From JAPLIS01 sp963719415 (GTDB taxonomy: Bacteria > Babelota > Babeliae > Babelales > Vermiphilaceae), in contig OY970383.1 of assembly GCA_963719415.1 (NCBI GenBank), positions 806,001 to 870,000 on the forward strand: a DNA stretch of 64,000 nt, given 5' to 3'. The translations under genes were made by a program, and so were the position numbers. This document shows positions 59,309 to 64,000 of this stretch, one piece after another. The notes beneath the pieces were generated by a model. It made no database searches. It had not been told where the DNA came from and worked only from the letters and a program-made list of their open reading frames with translations. Positions within the stretch are counted from its first letter, which is position 1. Each line of letters begins with the position of its first letter.

Positions 59309-60274
59309 TCAATTTGTTAGAGATGTGGAAATTGGACCATACATGGTGCCACCGTATTCTTTTTCTGCGGCTTTTAATATGCGTGTTGTGTTGCTGGCTT
59401 TTTCCTGCATAGTACCCACTATTTTTGAAAATCCACCTATCAATAGTTCAATATGTCGTTGTAGCTCATACTGATCGTTTTGCATATTTTCCTGACTTTC
59501 ACCAAGAAACTTATTAAATTTTTGCAGTGCGGCAACTAGTTGCTTCTCTAAAGTCGCTATAGCTTTATTTACGGCTGGCACGATAGTTTTTCGATTAAAA
59601 ATGTCTAAGTTTTTCCATTTATCAGATAAAGAAGTTTTTTTGAGTGTTTCAGCTGGTTTTATGTTAATTGCTTTTTTAGAAGAACTTTGCTTTGATTTTG
59701 AAAATACTGATTTAGTTTGGTTTTTAGTTAGTTCGGGTATTGCTTGGGCCTCTGCTTTTTTAGTAGTTTCGGGAATAGGTTGTTTAGGAATTTCTTGTTC
59801 AGCTGCTTCCTGTGCACTCGCTTGTGCACTTGCTCGTTTTTGCACTTCTACCGGTCTAGCAACTTCGATATTAGATTGTTTAACTGCTACTGGTGCCATT
59901 GCTTGTGCGCTCGCTTTTTCTACTTTTTCTATAAATCTCCATGAGCCATAGTCCTGTGAAATTTTCTCTTTTTTCTTTTCTTTTATCGAAGGAGTAGCTG
60001 AAAAAGCTTCGTTCTTTTTTTTAGCTTCTTCGTCTAGCCGGGCTAACAACGCCCTTGTGTCGTCATTTTCTTCTTTTTCTTTTTTTTTTCTCGCTTTTAT
60101 TTCTTCTTCTGTCTCTTTTTCACTTTCAGCCAATAAAGCGTCTATATCAATTACTTCTTCTTCTTCTTCAGCTGCTACAATAATAGGAATATGAAAAGCA
60201 GTAAATCCTGCTAAGAAAAGAAGCATTATTAGTTTTTTTATATTCTTTTTTTTCATATTTTTTCCCTGTTTCAT
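59309..60274 (-). CDS. Secreted array family member 8
   Basis: 321 aa from 60274; the ATG at 60256 with AGGGA upstream is an equally good start. Leader KKLIMLLFLAGFTAFHIPIIV. A long acidic Glu/Lys stretch (about 38-110) and an Ala/Gln/Pro-rich repeat (ASAQAMAPVAV, ASAQASAQEAAE) follow. Module: LDIFNRKTIVPAVNKAIA, then LEKQLVAALQKFNKFLGESQ, then LIGGFSKIVGTM. The start lies 1 bp after the stop of member 9, so the two are coupled. Confidence 0.75.
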   Translation of the reverse strand: MKQGKNMKKKNIKKLIMLLFLAGFTAFHIPIIVAAEEEEEVIDIDALLAESEKETEEEIKARKKKEKEENDDTRALLARLDEEAKKKNEAFSATPSIKEKKKEKISQDYGSWRFIEKVEKASAQAMAPVAVKQSNIEVARPVEVQKRASAQASAQEAAEQEIPKQPIPETTKKAEAQAIPELTKNQTKSVFSKSKQSSSKKAINIKPAETLKKTSLSDKWKNLDIFNRKTIVPAVNKAIATLEKQLVAALQKFNKFLGESQENMQNDQYELQRHIELLIGGFSKIVGTMQEKASNTTRILKAAEKEYGGTMYGPISTSLTN

Positions 60275-60275
60275 G

Positions 60276-61045
60276 TTATTTCAGGAGCCGTTGGTTGAGG
60301 TATGGCAGTTTTTGTTGCTGCTCTATTGCTTTTACTTCGTTTTGTAAGTTGGTTTGGCCTTTTTTTTGTGTACTTCCTATTAAGCTGGTAACAGCGGCAT
60401 TAAATTGTCTAACGAGTTCATTTAATTTATTTCGATGTTGCTGAGTAAACACATTTTCTTTGAAGTAACCATTAAAGCCTGCGAATGTTGTATCTAATTT
60501 TTCTTTTACGTCTCTCATGGCGGTATTTACTGGTGACATAATATTGTTTCTGACAAAGTCTCTCATTTGGCTTAAGCGAGTCACTATATACTGTTTTGCA
60601 TCTGAAAGCTTGTTTTTAGCTGATTGCCAGGTTCTAGTAGCAAGATTTTTTGTAGCTTGAGTTCTTTTTTTTTTTTTTTAACGTTTTGACTCATAAGATA
60701 ATGGTAGTCGGCTTCTAATCTTTCAGCTTCTTCTCGATAGTTTTTAGATTCTGGATGCCCTAACTGTAATTGTCGCAGCCTTACTTTAGCCTCTACTTGC
60801 TCAGGAGAAAGTTCGGACGATAGTTTTTGTTCAAGGTTTAGTTCGTCTTCTCGGTCCTGTTCTTCTTGCTTTTGCCTGGTTTTTTGTTCTTCTAATTGTT
60901 GGTTTTTTATCTTTACCCATTCTTCTATCGCTGGCAAATCTTCTGACGGCACTCCTGTCTCCATAGCATTAATGTTGACATAAAAAGACGTGATCCCTAT
61001 TAAGATTAGAAGTATTATCAGATTTTTTTTATATTTTTTTTTCAT
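60276..61045 (-). pseudogene. Secreted array family member 9, frameshifted at A15
   Basis: First gene of the array in transcription order. Leader KKNLIILLILIGITSFYVNI, then a Glu/Gln coiled region. The frame breaks at fifteen A (60665-60679) and closes at 60584. The next frame reads TQATKNLATRTWQSAKNKLS and then the shared module MRDFVRNNIMSPVNTAMR, KEKLDTTFAGFNGYFKE, LVRQFNAAVTSLIGSTQK. Sixteen (or thirteen) A would restore one 256-aa protein. Same kind and direction of defect as member 4. Confidence 0.7.
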
Positions 61046-61155
61046 AGGTATTCTATTTTTTATGCCTGTTTTTTATCAAATTGACTTATTGTTTTGTATT
61101 CTATATTTTAATTTTACCAATATAAATTTTCAAACTGCAACAATTTGTTCTGACT

Positions 61156-62163
61156 TTATAGAAAATGAGGAGACTTTTTATGGAGTTGATACAAGCTTGC
61201 GATTATAAAATCTAAAGAAGAATAGATAGGATTCCAGTTGAGAATATCGTGTGCTCGATGTATATCGGCAACAAGGGGCCATGCATTAAACAAAAGAGCT
61301 TGTTGGTCTTTTATATCTATTTTTATATCGGTAACTTTTTGTACAACCTCAATTATCTGTGCAAGAGAATAACTTAAGCCTGATCCTATATTAAAAATAT
61401 CCGATGGTAGTTCTCTACCGAGATGCAAGCAGGCTTTAAGATTGGCATCAGCTACATCCCGTACGTGCACAAAGTCACGGATCACTTTTTGAGGTTTTAT
61501 TGCTTGTAGCGCATGTTGTTCAGAAAAAATGTGTAGCGGTTTATGTTGATAGGCTGATTCTAGTATAAATGAGATAAGATCTGATGCGGGATTTTTGATT
61601 GTACCTAACATATGCTCGGGATACGCTCCCGAAATATTGAAATAACGCAATATAATATATTGCAGGCCACAGGATTTTTGCACGTCTTGTAGTATTGCTT
61701 CAAGAAGTAATTTAGTTTTTCCCTGTATGCTACTAGGATTTTTGGTGTTATTTTCGTTTATTGGACCCTTGGCTAATGGATCGTAGATGGTACTGCTTGA
61801 AGAAAAAATTATTTTTTTCACTTGATGATCTACCATCAATTTCAAAAGAGTAACTGTTTTGTTGATATCATGTTCATAGATGGTGAGTAGTTTATTATTT
61901 TCAGCTATAGTTAATGTTGCATCTATAGTTAATGTTGCACAATGAATAACTATATCAACTGCGTATTCCGTAAATAAAATGTTTAAAAGATCTGGGTTGC
62001 CGTAATCTCCTTGTATGGTGATTGCCCAAGGAAATTGATCAGATGAGGTAGGGTAGTTATTATCAAGCAATATGACTGTATAGCCTTGATTGGCTAATAA
62101 AAAGGCTATATGAGATCCTCTATAGCCTGCTCCTCCAACAACTAATACTGTTTCTTTTTGCAT
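61156..62163 (-). CDS. Extended-SDR epimerase (GalE-like) lacking the usual catalytic Tyr
   Basis: 335 aa. N-terminal NAD-binding VLVVGGAGYRGSHIAFLLANQG (GxxGxxG with Arg where Ile/Leu is usual), IIFSSSSTIYDP (Ser/Thr of the active site), YFNISGAYPE, and DFVHVRDVADANLKAC resemble UDP-glucose 4-epimerases. The Y-x-x-x-K motif, expected as PYGKTKLxxE, reads SIQGKTKLLLE: Gln147 replaces Tyr while Lys151 remains. The enzyme is either inactive, altered in chemistry, or uses another residue. It lies between the secreted array and a small secreted gene, all on the minus strand. Confidence 0.82.
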   Translation of the reverse strand: MQKETVLVVGGAGYRGSHIAFLLANQGYTVILLDNNYPTSSDQFPWAITIQGDYGNPDLLNILFTEYAVDIVIHCATLTIDATLTIAENNKLLTIYEHDINKTVTLLKLMVDHQVKKIIFSSSSTIYDPLAKGPINENNTKNPSSIQGKTKLLLEAILQDVQKSCGLQYIILRYFNISGAYPEHMLGTIKNPASDLISFILESAYQHKPLHIFSEQHALQAIKPQKVIRDFVHVRDVADANLKACLHLGRELPSDIFNIGSGLSYSLAQIIEVVQKVTDIKIDIKDQQALLFNAWPLVADIHRAHDILNWNPIYSSLDFIIASLYQLHKKSPHFL

Positions 62164-62195
62164 ACTATTTTCTTTTTAGTATTTATATAACTTAA

Positions 62196-62576
62196 TCAAT
62201 AAGTATCGTTATCGTCATCAGAATTTTCGTTCTCAGAATCTTCGTTCTCAGAATTTTCATTTTCAGTATTTTCAGTATGAGTAAAAGTTCTTACTTCGGG
62301 AAGGAAAGGGTGTGTGGATCTTTTAAGTAAGCCTAAAGCAAGAAGTTTATAAGGTTCATTTTTTTTGAGTTCTTGGCGACATAAAGAGAGCTGTCTTCGG
62401 CACAAAGAGAGTTGTTGTGAGTAGAGTGGAATCTGTTCTTCGTATTGAGTGAGTTTTCGTCTGGCTCGAGCAAGCTGTTGTTTGTGTGATTCTTTTTTTG
62501 CTGATAACGGTCCTGCGATAATAATTGCTGAAATTATAATTATGATTATCGCTTTACAAGTATTATACATGTTCAT
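62196..62576 (-). CDS. Small secreted protein with acidic repeat tail
   Basis: 126 aa. Leader KAIIIIIISAIIIAGPLSA is an Ile-rich signal peptide. A basic helical part follows with an internal duplication (YSQQLSLCRRQLSLCRQEL). The C-terminal 25 residues are Glu/Asn/Asp/Ser repeats (ENTENENSENEDSENENS) encoded by short in-frame nucleotide repeats. No family. Lies 32 bp upstream of the epimerase gene. Confidence 0.6.
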   Translation of the reverse strand: MNMYNTCKAIIIIIISAIIIAGPLSAKKESHKQQLARARRKLTQYEEQIPLYSQQLSLCRRQLSLCRQELKKNEPYKLLALGLLKRSTHPFLPEVRTFTHTENTENENSENEDSENENSDDDNDTY

Positions 62577-62771
62577 ATTTTTTCCTACCTATTTTTGCTT
62601 TTTGCTGTTCTCTTTGTATTTATTAATTATTGTTTTTTATTTTATTTTATCAATAAAGATTATTCGCTCGCAACAAATTATTATATGGCTATTAATTTAT
62701 AGCGTAAATAGGGGTATATTTGGTTATTATCTAGAGAGGTTCGTATTAAATAAAGATTGTTGCGATGTCGG

Positions 62772-64000
62772 TTACTTTGGCGTCTGTTGCCAGATAGAAG
62801 ATGACCCTGGCGACGGAAAGGCTCCTGATTGCGATTGCTGCCATATAGATTTTGGGAGTTCTCCTAATTTAGGCAGTGTTAACTTCTTTATTGGAGGCTC
62901 TCCAGATTGATAGATATCTCTAATCTGTTGAGGCACTGGTTTTGTCTCATTTTCTCGTAATCGTACTATTTCGTTAGCGCGCGCAGTACCCCGTTCTGTT
63001 TCAAATATATGTTGCTCTAACTTTCTATCTGCTAAAATTGAGTTAATTTTTTCTTGAATTTGCCACAAACTAAGCTTTTCTTCGGCTATATACTTTTCTA
63101 TTTCATTATCTTGTACTCTATTTGGCGCAAATATATTTTGAGGCTTAAGACTCGGTTTATTATTGTCATATTGAATAAACTTATTTTCAAAGTTTCTTGT
63201 TTGCAAATTGAATGCTCTTATTTGAATAGCTTTTATACTGTTAGGGTGGTGCTCTAACTCATAATCTAATTTTTCTTTATTTATTTGCTTCTCTTGCAGT
63301 CCTATTATTCTAACGCCACCGCCAAGAATGAGATCTATTTCGGCTATTCTTTTAGCTTCTTTATCTTTTGCATCTTGTATTACTTTTTCTGCGGCAGCTA
63401 TTGTTGCAGCTTCAGCACGCTCTTCTGCTTCTTTCTGTTTTTTTAATTTTGCTAGTTCTGTTTTTGCTTTTTCTGCAGCGGCGGCAGTTGTGGCAAGTTC
63501 TAAGGCTCGTTGTTTTTTTTCGAATTCTTCTTTTAGTTTTGCAGCCTTTCTTGCCGCTTGCGTTTGCCTCTCTTTTTCTTCGTTTTCAAGTTTTCTAATT
63601 CTTTGAGCTTCTAATTCTCTACGTTTTTTTTCTTCTTTTTTTTCTGTTGCGAGTCGCTCGTTTTCGATTTCAAGTCTCTGTTCTTCTTTTTTTATTTCTT
63701 TTTCTTCTTCCAGTCTTCTTACCTCTTTTTCTTCTGAAGTTTCTAATTTTTTTTCTTCGATTTTTTGTTGGCGTTCGATTTTTTTCTTTTGTCTTACTTC
63801 TGCAGCCCTTTGTACATTTTTCTTTTGCGCTTCTGCTTTTTCTTTTCTTTCTTTTCTGATTTGTGCACTTATTTTTCTCTGCTTTTGTACTTCTAGTAGT
63901 TCTTGGTTAGCTTGATTAAGTTCGAATTCTACTGTTTTTAATTCCTTTTTTAATTGTTGCGTTTCAATTTCTTCTTGTGTTTTTTCTTGTCTTTCTTTTA
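62772..64000 (-). CDS. Long Lys/Glu/Gln-rich coiled-coil protein, start outside window
   Basis: The minus-strand frame that ends at 62772 is open all the way to the window edge, giving at least 409 residues. From 64000 to about 63330 it is an uninterrupted charged coiled coil (e.g. EKKEEKKRRELEAQRIRKLE, QAARKAAKLKEEFEKKQRAL). A short GGGVRI hinge and a less regular C-terminal part follow (EEKLSLWQIQEKINSILADR, GAFPSPGSSSIWQQTPK). A TTG at 63206 is an internal codon, not the start. It could be cytoskeletal, surface-associated or exported; the N-terminus is needed to decide. Confidence 0.8.
   Translation of the reverse strand, partial: KERQEKTQEEIETQQLKKELKTVEFELNQANQELLEVQKQRKISAQIRKERKEKAEAQKKNVQRAAEVRQKKKIERQQKIEEKKLETSEEKEVRRLEEEKEIKKEEQRLEIENERLATEKKEEKKRRELEAQRIRKLENEEKERQTQAARKAAKLKEEFEKKQRALELATTAAAAEKAKTELAKLKKQKEAEERAEAATIAAAEKVIQDAKDKEAKRIAEIDLILGGGVRIIGLQEKQINKEKLDYELEHHPNSIKAIQIRAFNLQTRNFENKFIQYDNNKPSLKPQNIFAPNRVQDNEIEKYIAEEKLSLWQIQEKINSILADRKLEQHIFETERGTARANEIVRLRENETKPVPQQIRDIYQSGEPPIKKLTLPKLGELPKSIWQQSQSGAFPSPGSSSIWQQTPK

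Noticed and set aside
63206..63206. TTG start for a 144-aa protein ending at 62772
   Set aside because: The frame is open and protein-like for a further 795 bases upstream to the window edge, so the TTG is an internal Leu codon.
63328..63859. Several Leu/Phe/Ser-rich plus-strand ORFs that look like membrane proteins
   Set aside because: They are the antisense of the Lys/Glu coiled-coil gene; AAR codons read backwards give Phe/Leu/Ser and mimic membrane helices.

Overview
This is a 64-kb, strongly AT-rich bacterial window. It encodes core information-processing and division genes (aspS, infB, nusA, tsaD, rlmB, ftsQ-ftsA-ftsZ, secA, smpB, ssrA, initiator tRNA-fMet). It contains almost no biosynthetic genes (alr is the exception) and an exceptional density of small proteins with N-terminal signal peptides. 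The mix suggests an obligately host-associated bacterium, most likely of the Candidatus Dependentiae (TM6) type. The supporting features are two AAA-ATPase-like/PD-(D/E)XK genes, secreted M16 and clostripain-type proteases, an ankyrin protein, a beta-barrel protein and many lineage-specific secreted proteins. That placement is an inference; a 16S or ribosomal-protein phylogeny would settle it.

Layout. 1-6 kb: a partial unknown gene, small secreted proteins (one frameshifted), aspS and an outer-membrane barrel protein. 6-12 kb: nfo, a gene-free kilobase with two diverged hairpin elements, infB and nusA, then a nested inverted-repeat/11-bp-iteron structure. 12-16 kb: family-4 uracil-DNA glycosylase, a secreted clostripain-like protease and a truncated ComEC. 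16-22 kb: two tandem M16 peptidase paralogues, only one with a signal peptide. 22-33 kb: a secreted ubiquitin-like protein, a MutY-like glycosylase lacking the Fe-S cysteines, secreted unknowns, an ankyrin protein, photolyase, alanine racemase, a hydrolase and an NfeD/SPFH pair. 34-36 kb: tRNA-fMet, tmRNA with an unusually long tag, smpB and a DUF2062 protein. 36-41 kb: tsaD, an AAA/PD-(D/E)XK gene, two secreted proteins, a decayed copy of the tsaD 3' end and rlmB. 42-46 kb: the ftsQ-ftsA-ftsZ division cluster, with a 29-bp palindromic tandem repeat across the ftsQ/ftsA junction, and an IS30-type remnant. 46-53 kb: EVE protein, ABC exporter, a second AAA/PD-(D/E)XK gene and secA. 53-64 kb: a minus-strand accessory region.

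The most striking feature is the minus-strand array at 53.6-61.0 kb. It holds nine adjacent genes that share a signal-peptide signature, a variable low-complexity linker and a C-terminal helical module, but otherwise diverge strongly. Two of the nine are broken at poly-A tracts (A9 and A15), and both would be restored by one extra A. This looks like a rapidly evolving, possibly slippage-controlled family of exported proteins. Beside it lie an SDR epimerase that has lost the usual catalytic Tyr, a secreted acidic-tail protein and the end of a very long Lys/Glu coiled-coil protein that runs out of the window.

All calls are by eye from sequence; no database search was run. Frameshift calls could reflect sequencing or assembly errors, particularly at homopolymers.
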